The notes beneath the pieces were generated by a model. It was not told where the DNA came from, did no database searches, and saw only the letters and a program-made list of their open reading frames with translations. This document shows positions 24,063 through 40,992 of a DNA stretch of 64,000 nucleotides, piece by piece. Made by a program: the position numbers and the translations under genes. Numbering within the stretch: the first letter of the stretch is position 1; the number at the start of each line of letters is the position of its first letter. Source of the stretch: Climacium dendroides (lineage: Eukaryota > Streptophyta > Bryopsida > Hypnales > Climaciaceae); contig OX467082.1 in the NCBI GenBank assembly GCA_950106755.1, positions 11,966,001-12,030,000 on the forward strand, written 5' to 3'.

Positions 24063-24543
24063 TCAATAGTGTGGTGCACACAATGAATAGCATTTGCTTG
24101 TCTTTTCTTGTAGCTTTTGGTACCTACCACCTGGACTCCAAAGATTGTACGTAATAAGGATCTCGACCTGGGTGTACTCCTTCAGATCTCCCACCTGAAA
24201 TGAATACACAACATTCAATTCAAGTGGCAATTCCAGGTCAACAAGAAGTTTTTTTATTGCTTTTTATTGTTTTATTTAGTAGAGCGACATGCTCCCCTGG
24301 AATACTGGCCAATTGAAATAATCACCCGTGTTATTCTGTCGTCTCTCTATGACTTCCGTACTTTCCAAGATGTCAGAAAACTTCATCCAAATTTCCATGT
24401 CTAAGACCATAAACAAAGACCACCCTTTGACTGCAAAAGAAGCACCAACTGTCCTGCCAAGACTAAGTTAGACTTACATGGATAGCAGGAGCGGGATTCT
24501 GGCTACCAGGAGATTCGAATGCCCCCACTTGGAGCACAATCAT
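24063..24543 (-). CDS. Possible small two-exon coding region, product unknown
   Basis: Two minus-strand stretches, 24543-24478 and 24194-24063, join in phase 0 across a consensus donor (CAT|GTAAGT) and acceptor (TTTCAG|GTG), giving 65 codons from an ATG to a TGA. The translated blocks (VLQVGAFESPGSQ and VGDLKEYTQVEILITYNLW) have protein-like composition with alternating hydrophobic residues. I do not recognise the family. The region lies 470 bp past the GH9 stop on the same strand, so it could be a small gene, an upstream-truncated gene, an alternative 3' end of the GH9 transcript, or 3' UTR that happens to be open. A further 5' exon is possible, because an acceptor (CTGCCAG) directly precedes the ATG. 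Confidence 0.3.
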
Positions 24544-25012
24544 CTGGCAGGGTGTAACAGCAGAAGCAGATGTGCACAGATTCAGATTCAGAGAGCCAGG
24601 TAGAGCCCAGAAAACAAAAGAGGGATAGAAACATACAGTCTGAAATGCGCAGAGTGAGGACACTGTGCAAGACAATGAAAGATGTATTATTAGAATGAAT
24701 ATCTAAGTTAAATGACTCCAGGGTCAATGCCATTTTTTAATGTTTTCTTATGTATCTATTTTACATGCAGCCCTTACAAGGACTCTCTCAGGACCTCTCA
24801 GCATCATGTTCGGCCACCTTTCAGCAGCTCAGGACAGAACACCGACACCCTAACCCCCTTATGGCCTCGATCACGCCTTATTGGATGGAGCGGCGGGGGA
24901 GGCTGAATGAACAACTAGTCTACTTGTCCATGTGCATCAATGAGCCCCTAAGAAAAAATGGGAGTAGAACAGTGAGGAAAAACCCTACACCCTAACCCTA
25001 AAAAACCCTAGA

Positions 25013-29315
<4,303 letters not shown>

Positions 29316-31243
29316 GGCTTCCAAACCGGCCACGGAAACTGCGCTCTGGAATTCAAATCCGACGTCGAAGCTAGAGCTCTGTCAAAGCAGGCGCATTGCC
29401 GAGCTCCTGGTTTTCCTACTACAACTCATCACGACCTCTATTTCTTGCTCGCTCGCTCGCTCGCTACCAAATTGCAAGCCCAAGTCAAGTCATCACTCCC
29501 CTGCAGTAGCGAACAAATCTCACGTGCTCAGCTCAGAATCATACCGCCCAAAACGCCTACCCAAAGCCGAGACTTTAGGGAACTCGCCCTGTTCCCAGCT
29601 CAAAAGCCACCTTCCAAGGTCAACGAACGATCCCGACACTACTAAGAATGGTTGCTGATAAACGTGTATTCAATTATTCCTCGCGCACTGTCACAAAGCT
29701 TGCCATATATTGCAAGTTGAGAACCCACAAGACTCGTACTGTTCAAGGATTAATTCCAAAGCTGCAGCAAAGCTTCCGCCACCATACTTGATCAATGGCC
29801 AGGTATTGATGCTTCGAAGAATAAGCACAACAACAACTACAACTACAACTACAACATGCATGCACGGAAAAAGCAAAGTAAAAATAGAAATGATGCTACA
29901 ATAATAGCAGCAGTCTCGCACATTGCCTTTGCCGAAGAAAAAGCTCCATACGGCTGCCCCTTCGGCAACAATGGCGGAGGAGCCAGCTAAGGTAGCACAC
30001 TGCAACAACAAAGAAGAGCGTGCACAGGCTCTGCGGAACCCGAAGGCAAGGGTGTAGTAACTACATATAGCTAGCTAGCTAGGTACACCAGGGAGTACGT
30101 CTGGGTACGTAGATGTTTGTACGTAGGTAGATCTTAGAGATCGGATGTTGGTTTCGTGAAGATCGCCGCCGCCGACTGATTAAGTTAGTGATTGCAACTG
30201 CAGATGGGTGTGTGTCGTTGCAGTTGAGCCCCCGTTGGCACACGTTAACCGCTTTCTCAGTTATTACGGCGATTAATACGGTTTCTTAACTAGTTTTTCT
30301 ACTGTTTTTGTTTGTTTTCTTGACACGGAAGTTCATTGTGAAAAAATTTAAAATACAAGTTAACTTACGACTGAACAGGAAGTTTTCTACAGTTGGTGAC
30401 AGGGGTACCGCAAGTTGTGGCGACTGGAGAATTCTCTGGCTATCTTACCATCCTCTTTTTTTTTTCTTTCCTTCTCATCATCCTCATGTGTGTGAGGAAA
30501 ACTGAAACGGTGAAATGATGAAGGTTCAGTTACTGACTGACTGCCTTCAGTTCAGTTGGACTGGGGTGGTGAGGGCGTTTCTTTCGCTGTGCAATCCTTG
30601 TTTGGGTCAATAATGGCAGTCCATTATTAAAGTCTCACTGGAATTCGGTTTGGGTGGTGTCGACTGAAAACTTAATAAGTCAAGGTAGTATGCTCTTAAA
30701 AGCTTTTAGAGCATTATAGGGCTGGTCCGCCTTTCCTCTTATAGGTTTCAGTCGACATAGCTCTTTTTCAGAGAAAGAGAAGTAGAGGTGGAACTTCACA
30801 CAAGTGGTTTCATATGTTTCCAAGCATTTTTGAATTACTCATAAGTTTTCAAAGATTTGGGGTATAGGTGACCACCTACTTGTGACCATAAGTTTCCCAA
30901 AAATTTGTTCACTTGCAACATGTGAGGAAACCAAAGACAATGATTGGCTCTTGCAATTAAAATATAATTTTTTTTTCTCAATTCATTCAATGACTAATAG
31001 AAGTGGTCGATTTAAGGATCACCTTATATTTTTTAGCTAATAATAAGGGCAATTTGAAGGAGAGGGGCGGTTTCAAAGTAGACTACCTTAATATGTCCCT
31101 TGTGCCATTGCCCCAATTAAAATATAAAGAAAAGTAATTTTCTAATCTTTTAATTCTTAAAAAAATTGTAACAAATTTCACGCTATGTGTTCAAACACCA
31201 TGAAACAAAAGTGCATGCATCCCTCCTTGTAGAGAGTTTTAGT
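29316..31243. promoter_or_regulatory. Upstream region of the GH9 gene with simple repeats
   Basis: The DNA just upstream of the GH9 ATG is less AT-rich than the intergenic norm. It holds a GCTC/GCTCGC run (29447-29463), an (ACAACT)-type run (29827-29855) and a GCTAGCTAGCTAG palindrome near 30069. No TATA box or start site can be assigned with confidence. From about 30.7 kb the sequence grades into AT-rich repeats without genes. Confidence 0.35.
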
Positions 31244-31246
31244 TAA

Positions 31247-33485
31247 GGGTGGATTTATACTGTGCCTAAGGCCGGTTGGATTTGCCTTCAATCTGGCCCA
31301 AGTTTTTCCATCCAACCCCAATTAATGTAAACCCCTTGGGCCGGATTTTAGGATCAAATTTTAGGGCCAAATTTCCAATTCATGTGCTCTTGGAATTTCT
31401 CAATGCTCAATTAAAAAATATATAAAAATATACATGTTACTTTACCTTTTTATCCTTTTTTTCTTTTTTTTCTAAAAAAAATAGTTTATTTTTATATTTT
31501 TATATTTTATATTTTTTCCTATTTTTTCTATTTCAAAAATAAAAGAGAGCGTTTTTACATTTTTAACCTTTTTCTTTCTCTCCCTATTTTTCCACTTGGA
31601 AAAAAATGAGTTCTATGACTTCTTAATCTTTTCTTTTTGCTTGACATTGAAACTAGAGTTGAAGCCCTAGAGTAGTTGTCATTTATTTTCATGAGAATTT
31701 CAAGAATTTCAAAAAATAAATAATTTTGATCTTGTCACTATAGGGATTTGAAAATAATCACATATAACTAAACACACAATTCAAGAAAACATCTCTTTTT
31801 TTATCTTTTTTTAAAATCTATATTTTCAATCTTAGTTATTTATTTAAATATAGATTTTTTTATTATGAGAACTTGAATGAATTCAATGGTAAATGCAAAT
31901 TAGGTTTTACCGTACATGTTGTTTCTAGTACCATAATCTTTCTTTATCATATTCTTTTTCAAGTATCTATCATCAAAATTGGTAAATTCACACATCATCT
32001 GACAGATGTTAGATTTTGTGGCATAACTTCAATAATGACTTCCATTTACAGACTTGTGTCTAACAAGAAATGTACCAAAAAATTTCATCAAAAAAACATT
32101 GTTCTTAACCAAATAAACATCTCATATAAATGAAACATGGAACAAATCAGTAAATGGAATGAAATTAACATCTCATGTTCAGACAAGCCACGGAAAGGAC
32201 ACTCCCTGTGTTTTAGAACCCTACGTGCGGCGAAAAAAGTAATACATGTAATACATCCTAAAATTTAATTTTTTTTCCAAAAGAAATTATGAATAGATTG
32301 TGCTACTTTAAAAAGTTTATGTTTTGAATTATTGATATTTTTTATGCTAATAGTAATTAGTTATAAATTTTTAAGGAAAAAAGATACACTATAAAGTTGA
32401 AAATAACTTTCACACCTCTATATTATATAAGAAAAAAAAATTTGAAAAATGAAAAAAAAATTCTATAGAATAGCTTTCTATTGAAAGTTTATTTTGGTTG
32501 AATATTGATGAAATAGTCATCATCATGTGATCTCTATAAATATTTTAGTTGAAAAACATGCCATTTCAGTTCATTTTTTAACCTTTTCTAGACAGCATAT
32601 CTTATGTTATTTGGAATTGAAATTTTTGTCAATAGAAACCTTTAGTCATTGTTAAACAAAGCTCAAAATTGTAGGATGAAATTATAGTTTATTCCAAAGT
32701 AAATAGGGGGTCAAAAAATCACTTCGCCGCACGTGGGTATCGAAAATGTAATGAGAGTGTCCTCCCCGTGAGACAAGCAAAACAAGAAATGTATCGAAAA
32801 ATTATTATTATTTAAGCATGTATCAAATAAACATCTCATGTTATTGTAAAAACAATTATATAGAACAATAGCTTGTGATTAATTTTTTATTCTAAATTTA
32901 CATTATGAAAACTATTTATTATAATAAAAAATTTATAACAAAATTTTAAAGATATCCTAAAATGGAGAAATTCTTATTTTAACTAAAGCATATCAAATAT
33001 TGGCAACATTTAGTTTTATTTTTTAAGTATTTTTTAAATATTTAATAAATAAAAAAAGTTAATAATTACATTCAAATTGATGGGCAAAGGCAATTTCAAA
33101 ATTTCAAAATATATATACAGGTAGATGGGAGAAATTTTCTTGAGCTTACAATTAATAATGAATATGTACCTAAAAAACAAAAGACCTTGCATTGATAAAC
33201 GGTGGAGATTTGTACAATCCAACAGAGAAGTCCAATTTGGCCCCAATCTAGCCCTAGATGGGAGTTCAGGTTGCCCAAAATCTCGTCTTGATTGCTCTCT
33301 TGGGGCCGGATGGTTTGGCACCAAAACCATGCTACCTAAGGCAACACGTAGGATGAGTTGTAGTTCCATCTTGCCCCAAAATATAAACACCTTGGGCTAG
33401 ATTTGGAGAAAATGAGCAATCATATTGGTTCAAACTTAGAGAGTTCTAGCCGGCCCTCTATCTAGCCCCAAGTATAAACTGACCC
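31247..33485. mobile_element. PIF/Harbinger-like TIR element carrying a nested insertion
   Basis: The left end is GGGTGGATTTATACTGTGCC (31247 onward) and the right end in reverse complement is GGGTCAGTTTATACTTGGGG. Trinucleotide TAA flanks both ends (31244-31246 and 33486-33488). A GGG start with a TAA/TTA duplication is typical of PIF/Harbinger and Tourist elements. The ends also carry GGCC-rich subterminal blocks. I see no DDE transposase, so it is non-autonomous or gutted. An hAT-like element is inserted at 32189-32770, which makes the uninterrupted length about 1.65 kb. Confidence 0.65.
32189..32770. mobile_element. hAT-like non-autonomous element with 8-bp target duplication
   Basis: The ends are inverted copies over about 47 bp: CACGGAAAGGACACTC on the left and, in reverse complement, CACGGGGAGGACACTC on the right, both running inward to CACGTGCGGCGAA or a near variant (left: TACGTGCGGCGAA). 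The exact 8-bp sequence AGACAAGC precedes the left end (32181-32188) and follows the right end (32771-32778). An 8-bp duplication points to hAT, although inverted repeats this long are unusual for that group. The interior is AT-rich with no coding capacity. Confidence 0.7.
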
Positions 33486-34028
33486 TAATAAATTAATGCG
33501 CTCTAGGTTATTATAGACAATTATTATAGACAATTCAAGAGATGTCACTATAACAAATAAGCAAAACGAAATGAAAGAAACAATCTAATGTAAGGTATGG
33601 ATGGTGGTTTATTAGACATGTGTAGCTTTATGGTGAAAAATCAAGGTTGGAGCTTTCATGAAATTGAGGTTAAAACACCAAAAAAAAACATCAAAATAAA
33701 CAATTCAAAGTAGTTGGAAGCACCTTTTTAAGAAAAATAATAAATTTTTGGTAGTAGCAATTGAAAATCATGAATTAAAAAATATATATAATCTATGGAT
33801 AAGACATGTAATTTCTATAAATTGTGAAAGTGGAAGATCCCTATGCCTTTGAAACCGTCACATAGCGTGGTCGTAAAATAGAAATCTAAAGGATCAACAA
33901 TCAACCAATTGCAATTATGAAAGGAAAACGTTTAATAGCACTTTGGGGACATCATCAATTCTATTTGTCATGAATGGATACAAGGGATGGTTTGGGTTGT
34001 TTTCACCTTAAAGAGGTTCACAAAATCA

Positions 34029-34635
34029 AGGTTTGGTGTGCTTTCAAAGAGAGTCACTAAAAGGATCTAATAAAGGTTTGGTGTCTTTTCCAAGAGACTA
34101 CCAACTATGCCACCAAAAAGATTTGAAAAATGTTTGCCGTCTTTTTGAAGAGACAATCGTGTACATAATTGAGAAGAGTTCCAAAATTCAAGAGATGCTT
34201 AGAATCCAATCCAAGGTTGGATTGAGCATCTTTGGGATGTGGAGGATTCATTTTTGCAACGTGTTTGGTTCTCCTTGAAAAGACGGCAAACATTGTTTTT
34301 TCCAACTCCCCATCTTCATCTAAATGTGGTGTGTTTTTGAAGAGACTACCAAGCACGTCACCAAAAGGATATCCAAAATTCAAGAATCAAAGTTTAATTG
34401 CTATGCTTTCAAAGAAAATAAAGCACGTCACCAAAAGGATTTAAGAAAGGTTTGGCGTCCTTTTCAAGAGACTACCCGACTATGCCACCAAAAGGATTTG
34501 AAAAAGGTTTAGTGTTTTTTTGAAGAGATTGTTGAGCACGTCATTGAAAAGGATTCCTGAAATTCAAGATATGCTCAGATTTTGAGCATCTTTGGGATTT
34601 GAGGGATTCGTTTTTGTGACGTATTTGGCTCTCCT
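34029..34635. repeat. Degenerate ~55-bp repeats in a ~374-bp higher-order duplication
   Basis: Diverged units of the form GGTTTGGTGTCTTTTCAAGAG…GCCACCAAAAGGATTTGAAAA recur near 34029, 34075, 34132, 34327, 34403, 34449 and 34506. The block from 34075 is repeated from 34449, including the downstream TTGAGCATCTTTGGGAT and CTCTCCTTGAAA segments, so units of two sizes are superimposed. The frames through it are not conserved and look non-coding. Confidence 0.7.
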
Positions 34636-34647
34636 TGAAAGGATGAC

Positions 34648-34907
34648 CATTAGATGATTTCTAAGGTCTAGGAAGGCCATTTTAGGCCTGTTCCCAACGT
34701 TGATCCTCCCCGGTTGTTCCCAATAAATAAAAAATTTAATTTACAATCTTGAAATGAAGAAAAAAGTTGAAAAAATTTCTTTTTTTCAGACATGGTAGTC
34801 TCTCAACTATGTCAATAAGCTCTTGCAGCCCTTTGAAGGGGCGTTCTCATAGTTAGGAAACTGCTAAGAACTCATAGCCCTCCAGAGGGCTGAAAACGCA
34901 TGTAATG
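34648..34907 (+). mobile_element. MITE-like element, family B copy 1
   Basis: It begins CATTAGATGATTTCTAAGG and ends near GCATGTAATG. Inside are a block GGCCATTTTAGGCCTGTTCCC and, near the right end, AGCCCTCCAGAGGGCT, itself a short palindrome. Copies lie at 36304-36578 (inverted) and 54555-54851 (same orientation). All three share the A-rich centre and the ATGGTAGTCTCTCAAC-like block. It is non-coding. The right end of this copy has lost part of the terminal repeat. Confidence 0.65.
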
Positions 34908-35529
34908 CAAACATTGTTTTTTCTAGACCCCTTTCATTAGTTGATTGTGAGTCCTTATTGTTTATCATGATAACACCATTGAAGCCACCCTCCAAAATAC
35001 AAAAATATGTATCAAAGAAATGAGGTCACTTCATCTTTGAAAAATGCATAATTTTTTTTAGATACATGGGTTTTTTTCAATTTAAGATGGAGCTTCCTAA
35101 AATTAGTGAATTATGTTATTTTGATGCTCTTGATGGCTCAATTCCAAAAGCCACACAACAAGCGGCAAAGGAAAAAGGCTCATGAAAAAAGATGCCGAAA
35201 TGATATATGTACCTTGGTTGATTTCCATGAAAGAACTATATTTAGCCTCCTCAAATTATGAAAAAAAATCTTCAATAATGGCTACTCTTCTAAGTGTAGA
35301 CCAACCATCTAATGTCAATTGTGTAGAACAAACAAGAGAACAGATTCAAATATATCAATAAGCATAAACAAGGCTTTTATTATTTCTTTAGAGATTGTGT
35401 TGAAGAAGTCTACTATTTTATTTATTAAAAATCCATGTAAAAGAATAGGACAATATAATTTTCAATGATGTAAAATCTATAATGCCATTGAAAACATATA
35501 TTTAACACTCATATTGATGACATTTGAAG

Positions 35530-35766
35530 CATTAGAAAAAGTTTGTGGCTTGAAAAGGCCACTAGTTTTTTATTTTTGGTATCTTGGCGATGTAAATACA
35601 GGAATTTTTTTTTAAATATTAATTTTTTTTAATAATTAATTAATCTGAAGTGGTGCTAACATGGCACCAATAGTGACACATCATTTTTTTTTTAAATTAA
35701 TTGTAATTTCACTACAGGGAGTGCAAATTTAGTAGCCTCCTTCAGGCCTGAATTTTTTTTCTAATG
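35530..35766 (+). mobile_element. MITE-like element, family A copy 2
   Basis: The ends are inverted repeats: CATTAGAAAAAGTTTGTGGC on the left and, on the right, CAGGCCTGAATTTTTTTTCT followed by AATG. It is the better bounded of the two family A copies (see 9118-9395). It keeps the GTGGTGCTAACATGGCACCA and GGGAGTGCAAATTTAG internal blocks. It is non-coding and about 237 bp. Confidence 0.65.
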
Positions 35767-36303
35767 TTTAGGTGTTCTCTAACACCCCCAAAGAATGAAA
35801 GTGGTTCATTAGAAAATTCAAAAAATAGAGGGAATCATTTTGAATTTTTGCCACCAAAAATGTTCCTAATATTTATAAATTGTTCTTTTTTAATAAGACC
35901 ATAACTCGTTTGGGATTGTGGGAGGAATTATGGAATCTAAAGACTAATGATAATAGGTTGTTTTGTTGAGTTGATTATTCAATTCAAAACCACATGCATT
36001 AAGTCATCTATAGCATGTAGTTTGATTTTTAAGACTTCAAAAGAACAAATGAGAGTTGCAATGAGAACAGTTCATTAGATACCATGAACTTTAAAGAATC
36101 ATGCATGGATAAAGTATTGACGTATGAAGAAACATTGCATATATGGAATTGCTTTATTGTTGATTGTTTTTTGCTATTCACATGGTGAGAGGACAATTTT
36201 CATACCTACAAAGGCTCCCACCCTAAAAAATTCAATAGTTGCAATGCCAAAAAAAGAATATTTTTAGACTCCCAATGAAATAAAACATAAATAAGGCCAT
36301 ATT

Positions 36304-36578
36304 CATTAGATGAGATTTCAACCCTCTAGAGGGTTGTGAGTTCCCAGCAGTTCCCAAACTATGAGAATTGCCCTACAGAGGGCTACAGTAGCTTGCTGAC
36401 GTGGTCGAGAGATTACCACGTCTGAAAAAAATAAAAAAAATTTCAACTTTTTTCTTCATTTCAAGAATGTATTTTTTTAATATTGTTTTTGGGAACAACC
36501 GTTCACCAAAATCTGTGGGGGACCAATGTTGAAAACGGGCTTGAAACGGCCTTCCCAAACCCCATAAATCATCTAATG
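36304..36578 (-). mobile_element. MITE-like element, family B copy 2 (inverted)
   Basis: The ends CATTAGATGAGATTTCAACC and …CCCATAAATCATCTAATG are inverted repeats. Relative to the copy at 34648 it is in the opposite orientation, 1.4 kb away, so the two copies could pair as a long stem. It shares the GAGAGATTACCACGTCTGAA block (inverse of the other copies' TGGTAGTCTCTC) and CCCTACAGAGGGCT. Confidence 0.7.
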
Positions 36579-38095
36579 CATTATATTGAGACTTTTTGTT
36601 GTCTCATTTTTATCTTTGACTCAAAAATAAACCACTTTATCTCTTTATCAGTATTTTTTATAAATAGATAACAACACCAATTTTTAGAATTTCATTTTAG
36701 AATCACTATTTGAGCATTATTTATTTTTTATTTCAATTATTATTTTTGTAAATGAATTTATAATATGTAACATTTTGTCTCAAAATTTGTAAAAAGTCTC
36801 AATATAACAAATATGGCCTTAAATAATCAATGCATTGTAAATACATTATATATGACTTGAATGTATTCTTAAAACATTCTAAAAAAATCCTAATTTATTG
36901 TCCCTAAAACTCTCATTCTATTAATTCTAGTGGCATTAAGCCATAAACTTGACAAATTCTTAAAACTTTTGGATTCTGCTTATTTTTAATTTTAGATGTG
37001 CAAATTTTCCACAAATTTAATGCTTGGTTTCATTTCAATTTTTTTATTATGAAACAAAAAATTCACAAAATATCATAGTTTGAGAATGCAATTAAGGACT
37101 ATGGTTTTTAAGGGTTAAAAATATTATACATTAACCCCTAGAGGACCAAGTGTTTCCTTGGGGGGACAAATAAAAGTTTGGGTTCTTATGATTTCAATTA
37201 TTGGCATGATCATTTGAAACTATTTTTGAAGGTAGAAAAAAGACATTAGTTATTTGAGTATATGGTTTTTTATTTCAATCAATCCTTGGAACAAAAGTTA
37301 CGCCACTTTAAGTTCAAAGCGGAGTTTGTCACGCAATACCAAAAAAAAAAAAATCATTATAATTTTTTTAAAATATAGATGAAAATTTATAATCTTTTAA
37401 TCCATAAATAACATTATTGTGTATTCTTTTTCCATGTGATGTCTAACATGTCTAGATTGACTTTGTATAGTTACAATTCAAAAAAACTTATTAAAATTTA
37501 TTAAAATATTGTCTTTTTGTTCAATTTAGAGCAAATTTCAAGAACTTGGGCATTTAGGGATTAAATACTTATTTATTAATAATAATATATGAATGTATTC
37601 AAATTTTAAATTAAACATCAAAAATCATATATGAATTGTAATTAGTTCTATATTTTCCTTACTTAGGTACTAAATTCAATGAATTAGAAACTTCATGATT
37701 GAAAAGTAACAAAATACTGAATAGAACATGCCGCCAATTAATTTATATGAAATTGATGACATTATTGAATAGAAAATTCCATTAAAATCTCTATTAGAGT
37801 CTTAGGGATGATGACATTGGTTCCTATTAGTATATGTATATCCTCGTTGGCTACAACAACTAAAGTGGTGAGTTGACATTTATAGCTTTTGGAGATTAAA
37901 AGACAATTTTTTATATCAAGATTTTCAAAAATCCAAGCAAATTAAATTATTTCCAATCAAGATGGTAGTTTATATGATTGTAAATAAACAATAAACTCCA
38001 TATTGTGTAGCTTGCAATGGCATGATTTATTGAAAATGCCTAAATCAAATTATGGTTGATATAACATAAGAATTCATAGATTCCTATTTTCCATA

Positions 38096-38280
38096 TAGGG
38101 AAGGTTGTTATTATATGAGCTTAGGAGCATGAGCTTGTGAGCCTAGAAGCTATACACCTATGTTTTAGGTCTCTATATTACTGAAACCTTCCATGATTAT
38201 ATTATAACTATGTTATAAATACCTATATTATAGTTGTTATATTATAACAATTGTAGAATATTTATTTACAAGGGATAAAT
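38096..38280. repeat. Dispersed AT-rich repeat, family C copy 1
   Basis: The segment GGTTGTTATTATATGAGCTT… continues through GAGCCTAGAAGCTATACACC and TATATTATAACTATGTTATA. Related segments lie at 40993-41090 and 52247-52447 (opposite orientation). Shared text is GTGAGC…TATAACATA(G/A)GT…TATAGTCTTCTA(G/A)GCTCAT. It is probably a small foldback element. Confidence 0.45.
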
Positions 38281-39427
38281 TGGATTTTGAGTAGGCTTGT
38301 GCAAACTCAATTTTTGACATGAATTTTAGAAAAAAATTTAAAAATAAGAAATCACTTTAGCTTTTGGGAAATATGATTTTTATTTCAATTGGTGCACTAT
38401 AGTAAAAGATATGCGACAGTAAGCTTGGAATGAGGGAAAGTAGGCGACAAATCAAATCCACAAAAAATTGAAATTAAATGTTTTTTCTATTATATTATAT
38501 TTTTGTCTACACTAAATTTTTTGATTTATTTCCTTTGTTTTAGTGAATTTGAAAGTTATGATTTTTTTGGTTTTGTTAGCAATCATAGAAACTTCTTGAA
38601 AAAATAATGTACTAGATTTGTTTTTGAACTCAAATTTTACAATTTAAAAAAAGTTCCACAAGGTTATTTATGCTTGGTAGAACAATCTCACTATTGGAAT
38701 TAGTATGTTTCAATTCCATCTTAGATCTATTAACAATTTAGTTTTTCTTTCAATCTTGTACCAACTCCTACCTAATTTTTTTTAAAGAATGAAAACTACA
38801 TTTTGTTTTTGGAATTTTTTTCCTAGACTTCCAACTCAAGTCTTCATAAAAGAAATTTAATCAAAATTTTTAGTGCAAAATTTTTTATTTAAGGAGATTC
38901 AAAGTCAAATAATCTAGTCAAAAACCATGCTTAAAAACCAACTTTCTTCACTTTAAACACAAATATTTTAGAATCTATGAGATGAAAGTTTTTGAAATTT
39001 CTTCTTTATAATTTTGTACTAGTCTAGTACAAGTTCTTGCAGATAGATTTGCAAAAATAAATAAAAAGTTGTAAAACTTTCTTCTCTTTTACAATTGAAA
39101 TGATAATTTTGAATGTTTTTTTCATGAAAAAAGGGCCTTAAGACTTTAGGGGTAAGGCTATGATACATTTTTGTGAAGCATAAATTATAGACGCATGATT
39201 TTGTTGATCCAAATTGTAAACTATTTAGGTAAGCTAATTATGAGCACATCACTTGAAAAAATTGTCTCTTCACAAATCCATTCATTAATTGTAAAGTTTG
39301 TAAAAGAAGATCCTTAATCCTTGAAGGGAATTCCATACATTTGGCTGGATGCTCTAAAAATAATCTTTTTGCATGCATAGAAATGCTTACATATTATGAA
39401 ATGTTAGACTTTAATGAGAAGTTTTGT

Positions 39428-40350
39428 TCATTTAACCCGTAAAAGATTTTGACTATGTTTATACAAAAAATGTTCCAAAACTGCCATCTTTAGTACAAGT
39501 CCTAAATTTTTGGATACATCTAACCATAGGAACTTATATTACTTTGGTTTGAGAAAATGTGGAAAAAATTTCAAAAATTTTCACTTTGTAGATTGCAAGA
39601 TAGGAGCATTTAAAGTAACAAAAATCCTTTTTTTGTCCCTGCAAAAAACCGGATAGTTGCACTTCACAAGGTCTGATTATTATGAAAATGTTCAAAATGG
39701 TGGTTACTCTTTGAATTCATTTTTCAATTCAAGTTGGCTACATGCTTGAAAATTTTCAGACCAATTGGAATTGTACAACATATAGGAAAAAAATAGAAAG
39801 TAGAAAGAAATAGATAATGATTCATAATACTTAATTGTTAACAATTTATTTATAGAATTGAAAAATGCCAATCCCAATGGTTTTAATGTTGTAATGAACA
39901 ATCTATATCCTACAATTTTATTTTTTTCCAAAAATATTGAAATTGAGTTAAATAAAGGACTTCAAAGTTTATTTTAGAGTATAGATTTCATAACTACTTG
40001 CAAACTATCCACAACCAAAACTCCTCATAACTTTCATCTCATTAATCAAAATGAAATGATTCAAAATTTTTAATGTATAAATAAATTTAGAGAACCAAAT
40101 TCAAATTTTTATTTTTTATAAAAGTAATTATTAAAGAAGGTTGTTTTGCTGCCCAGACTGCCCATCGAAAGTTGAAAATTACATATCATACAATAACTTT
40201 TTAACCATGTAGTCAAAAGTTATGAAAATTATTGAGTACCTTAGGAAAATGTTGTATGAAAATTTCAGCAATAAATAATAAAAATTCCGTGCGTAGTGAG
40301 TTGCCCAAAATTTCTATGTTGCCCAAAACACCGTTTGGTCCATTAGGAGT
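39428..40350. repeat. Long dispersed repeat, copy 2 (~0.9 kb)
   Basis: This is the partner of 20411-21330 in direct orientation, about 19 kb apart. The copies are diverged by many substitutions and small indels. The intervening 19 kb includes the GH9 gene, so these are independent insertions rather than the two LTRs of one element. Confidence 0.7.
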
Positions 40351-40992
40351 TAAGGCAAATCATAGTAATTTACCTAATTTTTTTCACATATTTTTAATAA
40401 CATATGGGAATTCACAAAAATCAATGTATTGAGCATGAATCCGAAATAGTAAAAAATAAATTATATACTTGACCTTCATTTCAAGTTCCCTATTTTTTAT
40501 CATTTTATGATTTTTTCTGCATGACATATATGTAGTAGTCTCCTATATTACAAACCCCCTTGATGTAGAGAAGATCACATACACAAATAATCGAAAATTC
40601 ATGCATGTAGGTTACTTCTAAAGCATATTTGATTATGGGTATGCAAGATTAGAGAATTATGGGAGTATGTTCTTAATGTATATTGGAGGTATAAAAAAAT
40701 GTGATACGACTTTGACCTATCTAAGTCCATGATTTATTAGTTGTGGATGAATGGAATATAGTGTACTTTGCGTACACCAATGTTGGTATCAACTAAAACA
40801 ATAGTAAAGTAACTACATTAGCTATATTCATTATGTCCATTTGAAGTCAATGAAATGAAAAGATGTAATAATGGCTTGAATTTTGGTGAAAACTTTTTTT
40901 ACCACTAGAAGAACACTAATTCATACTAAAATGGTAGGACAAAAATGATTTGGTCTAGTATTTGATTGTCCATTTGTTTTACAATAGTGCTA

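Noticed and set aside
31873..32133. 86-codon frame inside the Harbinger-like element as a transposase
   Set aside because: No DDE or Myb-like motif; the AT-rich composition makes such a frame likely by chance.
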